A DNA stretch of 64,000 bases from Hirundichthys speculiger (GCA_018398805.1 JAGFBZ010000862.1:1-64000), one strand, 5' to 3'. Positions 23,930 to 34,211 are shown, numbered from the stretch's first letter. Notes: a model not told the origin generated them from the sequence alone. Numbers and translations: made by a program.

Positions 23930-24305
23930 AGGGTTTCCATTGAAAAACTACTGGGTTTAGGGTTAGGGTTAGAGTTAGAGTTAGAGTTGGGGTTAGAGTT
24001 AGAGTTAGAGTTAGGGTTAGAGTTGGAGTTAAGGTTAGAGTTAGGGTTAGGGTTAGAGTTAGTTATTAGAGTTGAGTTAGAGTTCGAGTTAAGTTGTTAG
24101 AGTTAGCGTTAGGTTAGGTTCGGGTTAGCGTTAGAGTTGGTTGGGGTTAGAGTTCGAGTTAGAGTTAGGGTTCGGTTAGAGTTAGAGGGTTAGTTAGAGT
24201 TAGGGTTAGCTTAGGTTAGGGTTAGAGTTGGTTAAGGTTAGAGTTAGAGTTAGGTTCGGTTAGAGTTAGGGTTGGTTGTAGGGTTGGGTTTTGGGTTGGT
24301 TTGTT
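23930..24305 (+). repeat. Telomere-like hexamer array 1 (TTAGGG/TTAGAG)
   Basis: G-rich strand on plus. TTAGGG and TTAGAG hexamers alternate with TTGGGG and single-base slips, degrading after 24060 into TTCGGG/TTAGCG variants. Confidence 0.9.
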
Positions 24306-24309
24306 AAAA

Positions 24310-24891
24310 CTTATGTGCCTGGCCTACTGATCTGTCAAGGTGGATGTGGATATGGAAAATGGAGTGGTCTTCCCCACCGGGGATCAGGGTTCGATTCCCA
24401 GGCAGAGCACTGGGCAGAGTGAAGAAAGCAGGTTAACAGTGATACTTTTAATAAAAGGGACGGGCCCAGTGGTTTAAAATAAATAAATAAATGATAAATA
24501 ATGAATAAAATAAAATAAAAAACTTTATTAAAATAGTTAAAACCATGGGAAGTTCTAATGGAGTGCTGGGTCCCGTCCCAGTTAGGAGCATGCGGATCAG
24601 CAAGGGAGACACATTGAATTGTATTAAAAAAGGGTGCAAAACGAAAAGTAAAAGGTGGGAGTCTTAAAAAAAAAAAAAAAAAAAAAAAAAATTTTTACTT
24701 ACAAAAAGGGGCAGAGGAGGTAAGTGCTATAAAAGACTGGACAACATTAAAAACACAAGTGCTATAAGAAAAATTAAGTGCTGGCAATAAAAAAGAGGTA
24801 GATATAAATAAAGTTAAAATGCTAGAACATGCACAAAAATGTTAATTTACATAAAACATGGGGAAGGGGGTTATTAATGCCCCTATTAATA

Positions 24892-24934
<43 letters not shown>

Positions 24935-25050
24935 GGGGAACTTAAATTATGTACCTTCCATCTTAGGGTAGGATCCGCATGGTCCAAGTCAGTGGAGACA
25001 CAGACCCGGGAAGAGCCGTGCCCGGAGGTAATGGACAAGATTGTCTTTTT
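24310..25050. mobile_element. A-rich element fragment with tRNA-like B box
   Basis: The segment between telomere-like arrays carries a B-box-like GGTTCGATTCCC (24388-24399). AATAAA-rich sequence and homopolymer A runs follow (24666-24690 and 24897-24926, the latter followed by a G run). Its layout, with a header GACTCAATCCC- or GATTCCC-type box, an AATAAA-rich body and a 'CAAGTGCT' phrase, is repeated at 26010-26470. The two may be copies of one Penelope-associated terminal segment. This pairing is inference. Confidence 0.4.
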
Positions 25051-25059
25051 TTTGTCTTT

Positions 25060-25985
25060 TTAGAGTTAGAGTTAGAGTTAGAGTTAGGGTTAGGGTTAGA
25101 GTTAGAGTTAGGGTTAGAGTTAGAGTTAGAGTTAGGGTTAGAGTTAGAGTTAGGGTTAGAGTTGGAGTTAAGGTTAGAGTTAGAGTTAGAGTTAGAGTTA
25201 GAGTTAGGGTTAGGGTTGAGTTAGGTTTAGGGTTAGTTAGAGTTAGGGTTAGAGTTAGAGTTAGGGTTAGATTAGTTAGGTTAGTTAGAGGTTAGGGTTA
25301 GAGGTTAGAGTTAGGGTTAGTTTTAGAGTTAGGTTAGTTAGGTTAGTTAGAGTTAGTTAGAGTTAGGTTGTTTTAGAGTTAGAGTTAGAGTTAGGGGTTA
25401 GATTTAGGGTTAGGAGTTAGAGTTAGATTTATTTGTTAGGGGTTGGTTCGCGTTAGGGTTAGTTAGGGTTCGGGTTTAGGGTTCGAGTTAGGTTAGGGTT
25501 AGTTCGGGTTCGCGTTCGGGTAGAGTTAGGTTCGAGTTCGGGTTCGGGTTCGCGTTAGGTTCGGTTCGTTCAGTTCGCGTTCGCGTTCGGGTTCGAGTTA
25601 GCGTTAGGTTCGGGGTTAGGGGTTTTGGGGTTCGGGTACAGTTAGAGTTATGGTTCGGTTCGGGTTTAGGTTCGGGTTCGGGCTTAGGTTAGGTTCGGGT
25701 TAGGGTTTAGGTTAGGTTAGAGTTAGAGTTAGGTAGCGTTAGGTTATGGTTAGGGTTAGGGTTAGAGTTAGGGTTAGAGCTAGGGTTAATGTTAGAGTTA
25801 GAGTTGGGGTTAGAGTTAGAGTTAGAGTTAGGGTTAGAGTTAGAGTTAGAGTTAGGAGTAGAGTTAGAGTTATGGTTAGGGTTAGGGTAAGAGTTAGGGT
25901 TAGAGCTAGGGTTAGGGTTAGAGTTAGAGTTAGGGTTAGGGTTAGGGTTAGAGTTGGGGTTGGGGTTAGGGTTAGGGTTTTTTTT
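25060..25985 (+). repeat. Telomere-like hexamer array 2
   Basis: 925 bp of TTAGAG/TTAGGG hexamers. The central part (about 25430-25700) is dominated by TTCGGG, TTCGCG and TTAGCG variants, and the flanks return to TTAGGG/TTAGAG. The G strand is on plus throughout. The long VRVRVR and ELELEL frames are repeat translation. Confidence 0.95.
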
Positions 25986-26472
25986 GAATGAAATTGGGTT
26001 GCACTAGCCTACTGTACTGGAAGAAGGACAATGGGGCAGTGGGAGCACAGTCATCTTGATGCAGGGAACCAGGACTCAATCCCAAAGCAAGACTCAGAGG
26101 ATGGACAGAGAAAAAAAAAAAAGGAGGGGGGGAAAGGAAGGATGGGTTGAAGGGGGTCCTTTCCCTGGGACGTGGGAAAATGGAGGAAAGGCAGCCATAA
26201 TTAGTAACAAGACAAACAATTTATTTATAAAAAAAGTGATATATACAAATCAAGTGCTTCAAGATAAGTGCTTAAAAACAAGTAAACAAGTAAAGATTAA
26301 AAAGACACACGCAAAAAATACTGCAAAAAGGTTGCCCTCATCCAGTGTAGTCCCAGGTCCCAGGGTTAAGGTGGGAGAGGAGGGAGAGAAAAAAAAAAAA
26401 AGGGAAGGGGGGAAGGATCCGGACCCCCAGGCCAAAAGGGACAAGGTGCGACCGGGGGTAAGAGATTTTTCC

Positions 26473-26910
26473 TTAAGTGGATGATTCATCATTCAGTCCC
26501 CCCGGTGCAGCAGTAGCAGTCCCCAGCCTGTGGATCCAGATCCTCTCCGCCCTTTTCCTCTGTCCATCCGTCCAATGGTCATTATGTTCTAGACCGGTTA
26601 TTGGGAGATGGTTGAGGGAATGATACTGAAAGTGTTGTACCAAGTAGGTGTTTAGACGACCCTTCCCAATGTTATGTAGGTGTTGTGAAAGTCGTGTATA
26701 AATAGAATGTCTAGTTTCTCCAATATAAATTTTATTGCAAAGATTACAGATAATGGCATAGACTGTATTGGTGGTCTGAATAGATGAGGAACCTAAGATG
26801 GGATATTTATTTTTTGTGTAAGGGTTGTAAATTAATTTCTTTGTTTTGTAGAGGTGACTGTAGGGGAGAGGAGGGGTTGGTTTATTGTCTGTAAAGAGTG
26901 ATCTGACCAA
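26473..26910 (-). pseudogene. PLE GIY-YIG endonuclease domain
   Basis: An open stretch ending in TAA (26473-26475). It extends upstream beyond 26910 into HRNLQDILVRS. A CNLC zinc-knuckle-like pair precedes KIYIGET (the YIG motif). RLSQH supplies the arginine and histidine, ERIWIHRLGT the catalytic glutamate, and GLND the closing asparagine. All core residues of the GIY-YIG nuclease fold are present, so the domain itself looks intact. It belongs to the element's single polyprotein and has no separate start, so the first methionine of the frame is not meaningful. Confidence 0.88.
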
Positions 26911-26999
26911 GATGTCTTGAAGGTTCCGATGTTTTCTAAAAGCAGATATGGGTCTGGTATGGTGAAGAGTTGGGTAGAGAGTTTGAATAACAGAGAAAT

Positions 27000-27790
27000 T
27001 AAGTTTAATGGTTTTGTGTAGTTGGGTGGGGAGGAGGAGAAGAGGGTAGAGAAGACGGGGTAGGGTTAGGAGGGGAAAATGAGGGGGTGGTTTGGGAAGC
27101 TGGGTTAGGGTTGGGGAGGGGAAGATGGGGGAGGAGGTGGGAGAGATGGAGGAGGAGGGAAGGGGGGAGGGTTAGATTTAGGGAGGAGGGGGGTGGTGGA
27201 GGGGGTAAGGGAGTAGGGTTAAGGAGAGATGTACAGAGGGGTGAGGGGGTTTGGGGTTGAAAGAGGGTGGGGAAGGAGAGGTAGGGGGAGAGGGGTCAGG
27301 AAGGGTGGGAAGGTTGATGGGGAGGGGCTGGGTGAGAGAAGGTGGGGGTTAGGGGGGTTAAGGGTGGGGTTGAGAGAAGGGTCAGGGTTAAGGTTAGGGT
27401 TAAGGTCAGGAAGGGTGGGGAAGGTTGATGGGAAGGGGCTGGTGGTTGAGAGAAGGGTCAGGGTTAAGGTTAGGGTTAAGGTCAGGAAGGGTGGGGAAGG
27501 TTGATGGGGAGGGGCTGGGGTTGAGAGAAGGGTCAGGATGGGGAACTGGACAGGGGTCTAGTGAAGAAGATCTAGAGACCTGGGCTGGAGAATACACTGA
27601 AAAGGAAGGGAGGGAAGGTGAGGTAGGTGGAGGATCTTGATTAAAGGTAGGAGAACGAGTGGGGAGAAGGGAGGACAATGTAGTGTTTTTGATATATCTG
27701 AGAAAACGTTTGGAATATCCTCTATTCCGGAGAGCTTTGAATAGTGTGGATGTGGCCTGATGAAAATCTGTGATGTCTGAACTGATGCGG
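27000..27790 (-). repeat. PLE proline-rich linker with ~72-bp tandem repeats
   Basis: Between RT and endonuclease, about three units of roughly 72 bp (27293-27535) contain GGTCAGGGTTAAGGTTAGGG on plus. They encode a minus-strand repeat of the type LNPNLNPDPSLN. The GGGTTA words are telomere-like. Upstream, GGRYSKRFLRY-type sequence (RGYSKRFLRYIKN, near 27690-27740) is the end of the RT thumb. Confidence 0.8.
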
Positions 27791-27796
27791 TAAAAA

Positions 27797-27835
<39 letters not shown>

Positions 27836-27857
27836 AATTGGAGATTTTTTTTTTAAC

Positions 27858-28715
27858 TTATCCCTTTGAGGGTGAAAATTTGAATTTTATTACTTTGTTG
27901 ATTTGAGATTTTTTTACCTTTGTGTGTTTTGGATGATAGCTGGCTTTATGGAGGAGGGCGGGAGTGTCAGTGGGTTTGAAGTAGACTTTAGTTTTTATTG
28001 ATTTTGAGGTGGAGGTGTGTGAGGCCTGAAGAAAAACTGTAGTGTCAAGGAAGTGAATTTGGACCGGGTCGATTGTATATTTGACTTTGATCAATGGATG
28101 ATGATTATTAAGAGTATCTATGAAAACGGAAAACTGTTGGAGGGAATGTAGCCAAATACCAAAAATGTCGTCCAGATAACGGAGGTAAATTAGGGGTTGT
28201 AAAGAGCATTTCTGAAGGGCCTCCCTTTCCCACTCGCTCATATAAATGTTTGCGTAGGAGGGGGCAAACCTCTGGCCCATGGCCGTGCCACTAATCTGCA
28301 AATAATGTTGGTTATTGAACAGAAAGTCATTATTGTTTAGACAGAGTGCAATGAGTTGGAGGAGTTCCTGATCTGGTCTAAGAGGGTCCGGGTTATTTTT
28401 AAAGGAATTTTGTATGGATTTTAAGCCCAATTGAGTGTCTATGTTTGTATATAAACTGTCAATGTCAATGGTGAATAGAAGTGCTGAAAGGGGTACAGTA
28501 AGAGGGCGGATGATGTCTAGGAAGTGTAAAGTGTCTTTGACATAGCTGGGGTGTTGACTGGATAGTGGTCCTAGAATATGATCAATGTATTGTGCCAGGT
28601 TATAAGTAGTGCTGTTGCAATCAGAAACTATAGGGCGACCGGGAGGAACCTCAAAGGGAATGGTCCAGGTACTTGGATCCTTATGGATTTTAGGAAGTAA
28701 ATAAAAGTACCGGGG
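27858..28715 (-). pseudogene. PLE reverse transcriptase
   Basis: 285 codons open between an in-frame TGA (28716-28718) and TAA (27858-27860). Motifs in order: PRYFYLLPKIHK, GRPIVSDCNS, DIDSLYTNI (motif A aspartate), GTAMGQRFAPSYANIYM (motif B), YLRYLDDIFGIW (motif C, both catalytic aspartates), HFLDTTVFL and a thumb region. This is a typical Penelope RT, related to telomerase RT. The frame starts well inside the protein. A plus-T5 frameshift and the TGA separate it from the amino-terminal part. Confidence 0.9.
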
Positions 28716-28984
28716 TCATGGATTATTGGGTCTGAGTAGAAAAATCACGTTGTTTGGCCGAAATGTATTTTTTATTGTAGAGGGTGTGAATAATGGGACG
28801 GAATGTTTGTTGGGTGTGAGGTTGAATTGAATGTTCTAATTTCTTGTAATATTTGCTATTATTGAGGTGTTTGCTATTATTGAGGCTTCATAGAGGTATT
28901 GCTGCTTATCCATTATGACTATTTTGCTGCCTTTGTCTGCGGGTTTGATGATAATATTTGGCTGTTTTTTGAGTTGTGTAAGGG

Positions 28985-29047
28985 CCCTGCATTCGGCCCT
29001 CGACAGGTTATCCTTAGACTCTGTCGAGGGCCGAAAGTTATGCAGGG
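28985..29047. repeat. Long interrupted palindrome at PLE/array junction
   Basis: TTCGGCCCTCGACAG (28992-29006) pairs perfectly with 29021-29035 across a 14-nt loop. An outer pair, CCCTGCA (28985-28991) and TGCAGGG (29041-29047), extends it past a 5-nt bulge, for 22 bp in total. The final GGG of the right arm runs directly into the GGGTTAGAG array. Confidence 0.9.
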
Positions 29048-29375
29048 TTAGAGTTAGAGTTATAGTTAGGGTTAGAGTTAGAGTTAGGGTTAGAGTTAGA
29101 GTTAGAGTTAGAGTTAGAGTTAGAGTTAGAGTTAGAGTTAGAGTTAGGGTTAGAGTTAAAGTTAGGGTTAGGGTTAGAGGTAGAGTTAGGGTTAGAGTAA
29201 GGGTTAGAGTTAGGGTTAGGATTAGAGTTAGAGTTAGAGTTAGAGTTAGAGTTAGGATTAGAGTTAGAGTTAGAGTTAGAGTTAGGATTAGAGTTAGAGT
29301 TAGAGTTAGGGATAGAGTTAAAGTTAGAGTTAGAGTTAGGATTAGAGTTAGAGTTAGAGGTAGGGTTAGGGTAAC
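29045..29375 (+). repeat. Telomere-like hexamer array 3
   Basis: About 55 hexamers, mostly TTAGAG with TTAGGG and TTAGGA, G strand on plus. It begins in the palindrome's right arm and ends at GGTTAGGGTAACCCTACCC. Confidence 0.95.
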
Positions 29376-29821
29376 CCTACCCTCACCTGGAGCATCATAT
29401 TTCTGTCACTGACACCACCTCCTGCAGCCAAACACCAGCTCCCTTCTCAGCCACGTCCCTACAGGTCCGTTAACGGCAGGGTTAGGGTTAGGGGCCAGGC
29501 GGGGCCAAGCTCCATCCCTTTTCTCCATGCTTGGTGCCTCTGTATTAGTCAGTCTCACAGCTTCTCACAGAAACAACAAATGCGTGAAACCCAGCTGGAG
29601 ATGTTTTTTCTTAAATGGGTACGCTGGATGATTTTGCTCTCATCTGGGCCTGTGATGTCACAGAGACTCCCAGAACACAGGCTGTGTCTTTTTGTGGGAA
29701 ATGCGACCCCATAACCGCATCATCTAGTGCTGCTTTTAGACTTGTTTTTGGTGCTTGAAGCTTTAACTGGAGTCGCGCTGTCCTGGCGACCGTCTCCGTT
29801 TCTCTGTTTGGCTGTTTTCCA

Positions 29822-29920
29822 TCCCAGATGTTTGGCAGATGTTTGGCAGAACCACAGACAAACCCTTTTACATTAGCAGAAACAGTAAAGCACGGTGGTG
29901 GGAGGGTGATGATAGGGGTA
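29822..29920 (+). mobile_element. Tc1 transposase relic, right half
   Basis: Plus-strand translation resumes the Tc1 transposase where the left half (23740-23884) stops: a phenylalanine-glycine, then AEPQTNPFTLAETVKHGGG and RVMIG. TVKHGGG is a hallmark Tc1 motif. The intervening 5.9 kb is the telomere-like/PLE block. Confidence 0.7.
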
Positions 29921-30945
29921 AATGCTCAACCTGCATCTCCATCTCGAACTAGCGTTTTTGTGGCTCTGCTAACAGCGCAGAGAGACAGGAAAACAGAGGA
30001 TGGGAAAGACGGGGTCACGGGCTGGGGGTCGACCCTGTGACCAACTACATGGACCACCTGCTCCGACCACTGATCCACCCGCCGCCCAGAACGATTCCAC
30101 CGTTTAATAAAGAGCAGAAACACTTCAATTCGTTTAAATGGGGCTCAAAGATGAAACTGGAGAAGGTTGAACGTGAGAACGAGTGACGTTAAACGGGCGG
30201 CATGTTTCTGAGTCTGCAGGCCGCCGACTTTAACTGGAAGCTGCGCCTTCGTGTCAAAACCATGAAAAGAGGAAGCGATGAAGTCTCTGAAAGTTTGGCC
30301 TAAATTTAAAACAACGGAAGTGAAGCAGACTGAGCTGAGGTCAGGTACGACGCTCAGAGAGCGCCACCGCCGCCGCCCTGCTCGGACGAAACTCAACAGC
30401 TCTGTTTGGAGTTTTGGCTAACGTGAGCAAAGATGCTTCCTTGAGGCTGAAATCCCATGCTGCCGGACAGTTTCAAAGCAAACTTAATCCTTAAACGTCC
30501 TGAAACCGGCGCTGGATTTAAGTTTGATGTTCTGGTTCAGGCTCAGGAGAGACGCAGCTGTGTGAAGGTTCAGCCCTCGTCCCCGCCTTCGCTTTGAAAA
30601 ACCGTTAAAAACACGCCGCTACTTCCTCAAAACAGAGACGTAGCTGAGTCTCAGTTTCTTATTCTGAGGACGCGCAGAGTTCAGCGGCTGTTTGAAGCAG
30701 CGCTGCTGCTCCGAGCCCGTCTTCCTCCATTAATAACCCTAACCCTAACCCGGCCTGCTGAGACATTAACTTGTTTTGAGGAACATGCGGTCTGAATGTG
30801 GAACTATTACAGTCAGACTGCTCGAATCCAGCTGAGGTTTATCTGCAAACTCTTTCTGCCATTTATACGTTCATTTTTTGTCTAAATTAAATAAAAGCTT
30901 TTCTGAAACACCCCTCACACCCAAGTTTATTTAGATAATATAAAT
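29921..30945. other. No recognised gene; short telomeric tract
   Basis: Unique-looking sequence with ordinary composition. The only landmark is AACCCTAACCCTAACCC at about 30729-30746, C strand on plus. Short open frames (29828-30040, 30145-30396 minus) show no domain. Confidence 0.4.
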
Positions 30946-31798
30946 TAGGGATGCACGATAACTGTTTTTTAAAACCGATAACACACACATATACCTAAGA
31001 TCATTACATCAATACTATGAACAGAATCAAAAATAGTTTTGACTTTTTAAATGAACAGATATTTATTTTTTTCCAATGAAAAACTATTGTCAAGCCTCTC
31101 AAACATTTTCTTAAAGCTATCAAACAAACCTATTTGATATCTCACATTAAATTAAATAAGGTTCATTACCGACTGATATAAAAAACAAAGGCTCCTTGAA
31201 CTGATGGAAATACATGCATCAGAATTAAAAACTGAAAAAGTTTAACATTTAAAGGATTTTGACTTGTGGTTCCATTTAAGTTAATACATTTAATTAAAGT
31301 AAATGAAGTTCAGTGATTTTTTTGTTTTTTAATCTCATGGAAGCTTTAGATGGGAGGAATGAGGGTGAGAGGAGACTGCTGCTGGCTTGTGCACGTTAGC
31401 ATTAGCTTCCGTTAGCTACCGTTAGCTCGCGTTAGCATGATTTCAAAACTCCATGGAAGCGATTGTTATGTTGTAGGTGGCTTATCAGGTTTGACGTATT
31501 AAAGCTTGTGCTTCCCTCCTCGTAGAATTCACTCAGAGAATTTGTCACAAATAATCACCAAACTATCTTCTTCTGAAACTTTAACTAAGTTCCACGCCGC
31601 CATGTTTGTTAGGATCAGCGCTGTGCTGCAGGCTGCATTCAAGGTGTAACGTAAATTCTAACATTCCATCGTTTGCTAGTTGTTCTTTCAGCCTTTTCTA
31701 TTTTTTTTTCTTTTTTATGTGTAACATGTGGGAGAATACTGCGAATATCAATTAAAGTTAGCAACTACTAAAATAATGACCAAGATAACGAGTTGTTT
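30946..31798. mobile_element. hAT-type element, family C copy 1 (right end lost)
   Basis: Begins TAGGGATGCACGATAACTG, a typical hAT terminus. It is near-identical over about 800 bp to 42890-43730 (shared text such as 'ctattgtcaagcctctcaaac'). Similarity ends at 'aacgagttgttt', where the second copy continues another 230 bp to its own terminus, so this copy lacks its right end. No transposase is seen. Confidence 0.75.
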
Positions 31799-32220
31799 CC
31801 AACCACCGTCCAATGAGCTTCTCGTAATATCTTACGATCATTTCGTCACCTGGTCTGAGGACTACCCCAGAAAACCGCCGCCGCCCAACACTGCAGCCAG
31901 AAACGTCACCGGAAACTGTTTCACTGTTTCACCACGGGAACCCCTCGAACCGCCGCAACTGCACCTGTGCTGACGGGTTGAAGTCAACTACACGCCGTCT
32001 CCCAGCAGCTCGCCCTCATTTAGCGGGAGGAAGCCTACACGCGCTGTCATCTCTACGGCCGACCAAAACAGACAGAAAGAAAAAGTCAATTAGCCGAAAA
32101 AGCAGAAATACAGAAACCGCAGTCTGTTTTTGATTAAACTGATAATCAAACATCAGAACCATAACCACTCTCCCTCCTGGAACAGATCCGGTCGTCCTCC
32201 CAGTCACCGACGTTCCCACC
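31799..32220. other. No recognised feature
   Basis: Unique-looking sequence between a hAT relic and a LINE fragment. No coding or repeat structure could be supported. Confidence 0.35.
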
Positions 32221-32223
32221 AGT

Positions 32224-32421
32224 TCAGAGCACCCTGGACCAATCACAACGGAGGGGGCGGGGTTTGTGCGACAGCTTATACAGGAGCACTCGGGAATGTC
32301 CTGATTCGTTTCTCTTCTTTTCCAGTTCAGATGTATAGCTATCAAAGAGAAGTGGACCAAGAACTGAGCCCTGCGGGACCCCCGACAGGTTTTCTTTCGG
32401 TTGTCTTAAAAATCTGGGCAC
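32224..32421 (-). mobile_element. LINE reverse-transcriptase fragment
   Basis: Minus-strand translation contains [18 protein letters not shown], the non-LTR RT motif around the B region. Only about 65 codons remain and flanking frames are broken. The clade (L2, CR1 or Rex1) cannot be fixed. Confidence 0.65.
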
Positions 32422-32699
32422 TTCTGGGTCAATTATTGATTTATTTATTTATTTATTTACTTCTCTCTGTGGTCCAGATGTGGCCCAGATGTCCTGAGCC
32501 AGGGACATGCGTCAGAGAGACGGATGTTTGGGTGTGAGGGACAAGAGGAAGGCAGGTTTGGTCCATGTGTGGTGGACACGTGGACGCGAGCTCATCCCAA
32601 GTCAACGACGACACAAAACGTCCAACTCTCAAGCCAGCAGCGCCGTTGTCCCACTTCCACTATGGAGGACGACAACGATGCTGATGATGGAGGAACCAC

Positions 32700-33108
32700 A
32701 GCGTCTGACCCTGGAGACCCAGGGGACACTGGGGACCTAGAGTCCCTGGAGACCCTGGAGTCCCCGGAGTCCCTGGACACCCTGGAGACCCTGGAGTCCC
32801 TGGAGACCCTGGGGACCCTGGAGTCCCTGGACATCCTGGACACCCTGGACACCCTGGAGACCCTGGAGACCCTGGAGTCTCTGGAGTCTCTGGAGTCCCT
32901 GGAGACCCTGGAGACCCTGGAGTCCCTGGGGACCGTGGAGACCCTGGAGTCCCTGGAGTCCCTGGAGACCCTGAAGACCCTGGAGACCCTGGAGTCCCTG
33001 GAGACCCTGGGGACCCTAGAGTTCCTGGAGTCCCTGGAGACCCTGGAGTCCCTGGAGTCCCTGGAGACCCTGGGGACCCTGGAGACCCTGGAGCTAGAAG
33101 AATTAGCG
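32700..33108 (+). repeat. 9-bp-based minisatellite with collagen-like frame
   Basis: Units of CCTGGAGAC and CCTGGAGTC (9 bp) are combined in varied order. One plus frame reads [12 protein letters not shown] sequence (open 32524-33111). The frame one base over reads Gly-X-Y triplets ([19 protein letters not shown] and on) to about 33090, ending ARRISVT and a stop. No splice signals or collagen domain context are visible, so a non-coding minisatellite is favoured. Confidence 0.85.
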
Positions 33109-33406
33109 TGACGTGAAGCCCGCCAGCAGCCGGGTGGGTGGTTCCCCCGAGACGGTGGGGAGGTTCGTCATGGAGCGCTGGACGCTGTGTACACTAGGCA
33201 GCCGTCGACCTGCTGATGTAGCGGCGGTGGCGGGACAGTTTCAGCTTCACGTCCAATAAATAAATTAAAGAATAAGTGACGGCTCGACGGCTAAGATGCC
33301 AAAAAAAAAATGATCATTTAATAGAAAATCGCTGCTCAGCGTTCTGCGTAAAAGTCTGTCGGCAAAGTGAGATGGGCTTGAGCGCCACCTGGTGCCCACC
33401 TGTGGG

Positions 33407-34211
33407 TAGAGGTCTTCACGGGTCCACTTTCATGGACCCTAACCCGAATGGACCCGTGAAAATTCGACCTGAAACTGACCCGACCCGAGACGAACCGAAC
33501 CGAGTTACCCGAGACGAACCGAGACAATCCAGCCCATAGTTGCTCATGTTAAAAGTTGTCTAGTGTTGAATAAAACTTGATTTTCTTACCTAAAGTTGTC
33601 TTCTTCTACCGGTTCAGTTGCTACATAGGCTACGTGATGGAAACAACAATAAATCCACGTCGTTATTTTCTTTGTGGATACAGATGTTATTGGTAGCAAC
33701 TGTGAACACTAATAGCCTACACGTCCTAACTGGTGTAGGCTATTAGCATTAGCAGTTGCTACCAATAGCATCTGTATCCATGTTGTTATTTTCTTTGTGG
33801 ATACGGGTGCTATTGGTAGCAACTGCTAACACTAATAGCCTACACCAGTCAGGACTTGTCGTGAATATATTCTCTCATCCAGCGTTGTCATGTTGGTGAT
33901 CTGTTGTGCTTTACAGCTGCCGGGCAAACCGCTAATAACACGCTACGGCAACACGATTGTTTCATTGCAAACGCGCCACGTTAATGAATAATTAATTAAA
34001 CTGCCCCGAGTCCTGACATTAGCTGCCACCGCTAATATCTTTACCTCTCTGGAGTAAACGCAGACCCAGCCTGTCAGAGAGCACCGACTGGACCCGAGAC
34101 TAACTATACCGATTCCGACCCAAACCCGGAGTCACGTCTTTTGAATGTACCTGAGACCCGATTCGGGTCCTGTCAGAACCTCGGGTTTTCGGGTTGTTCC
34201 GGAGACCTCTA
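33407..34211. mobile_element. hAT-type element with internal palindromic repeats
   Basis: 805 bp, ends TAGAGGTCT and AGACCTCTA. Flanks CCTGTGGG (33399-33406) and CTTGTGCG (34212-34219) match at six of eight bases, suggesting an old hAT duplication. The centre (33660-33860) contains inverted and direct copies of GTAGCAACTG(C/T)(T/G)AACACTAATAGCC. Subterminal GACCCG/CGGGTC words are abundant on both sides. Confidence 0.65.

Larger units (their letters stand above)
26010..29047 (-). mobile_element. Penelope-like element (PLE), EN+, degenerate
   Basis: Minus-strand retroelement with the diagnostic order: an IIIKPADKGSKIVIMD box (about 28905-28960), reverse transcriptase (27858-28715), a proline-rich linker (about 27000-27790) and a GIY-YIG endonuclease (26473-about 26960). 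A non-coding 3' part (26010-26470) follows. It is broken by a T5-run frameshift near 28740-28744, an in-frame TGA at 28716-28718, and an A-rich expansion (27792-27845 on plus as T) that cuts the RT tail from the linker. The 5' boundary coincides with a long palindrome (28985-29047). Telomere-like arrays abut both sides. PLEs prime reverse transcription at nicked chromosomal DNA; EN-minus relatives are known at telomeres in other animals, but this one keeps its endonuclease. Confidence 0.9.

Noticed and set aside
28985..29047. Hammerhead ribozyme at the PLE boundary
   Set aside because: Neither strand shows the CTGATGA and GAAA core elements around the stem.
25041..29412. VRVRVR and ELELEL frames
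   Set aside because: They are translations of telomere-like hexamers.
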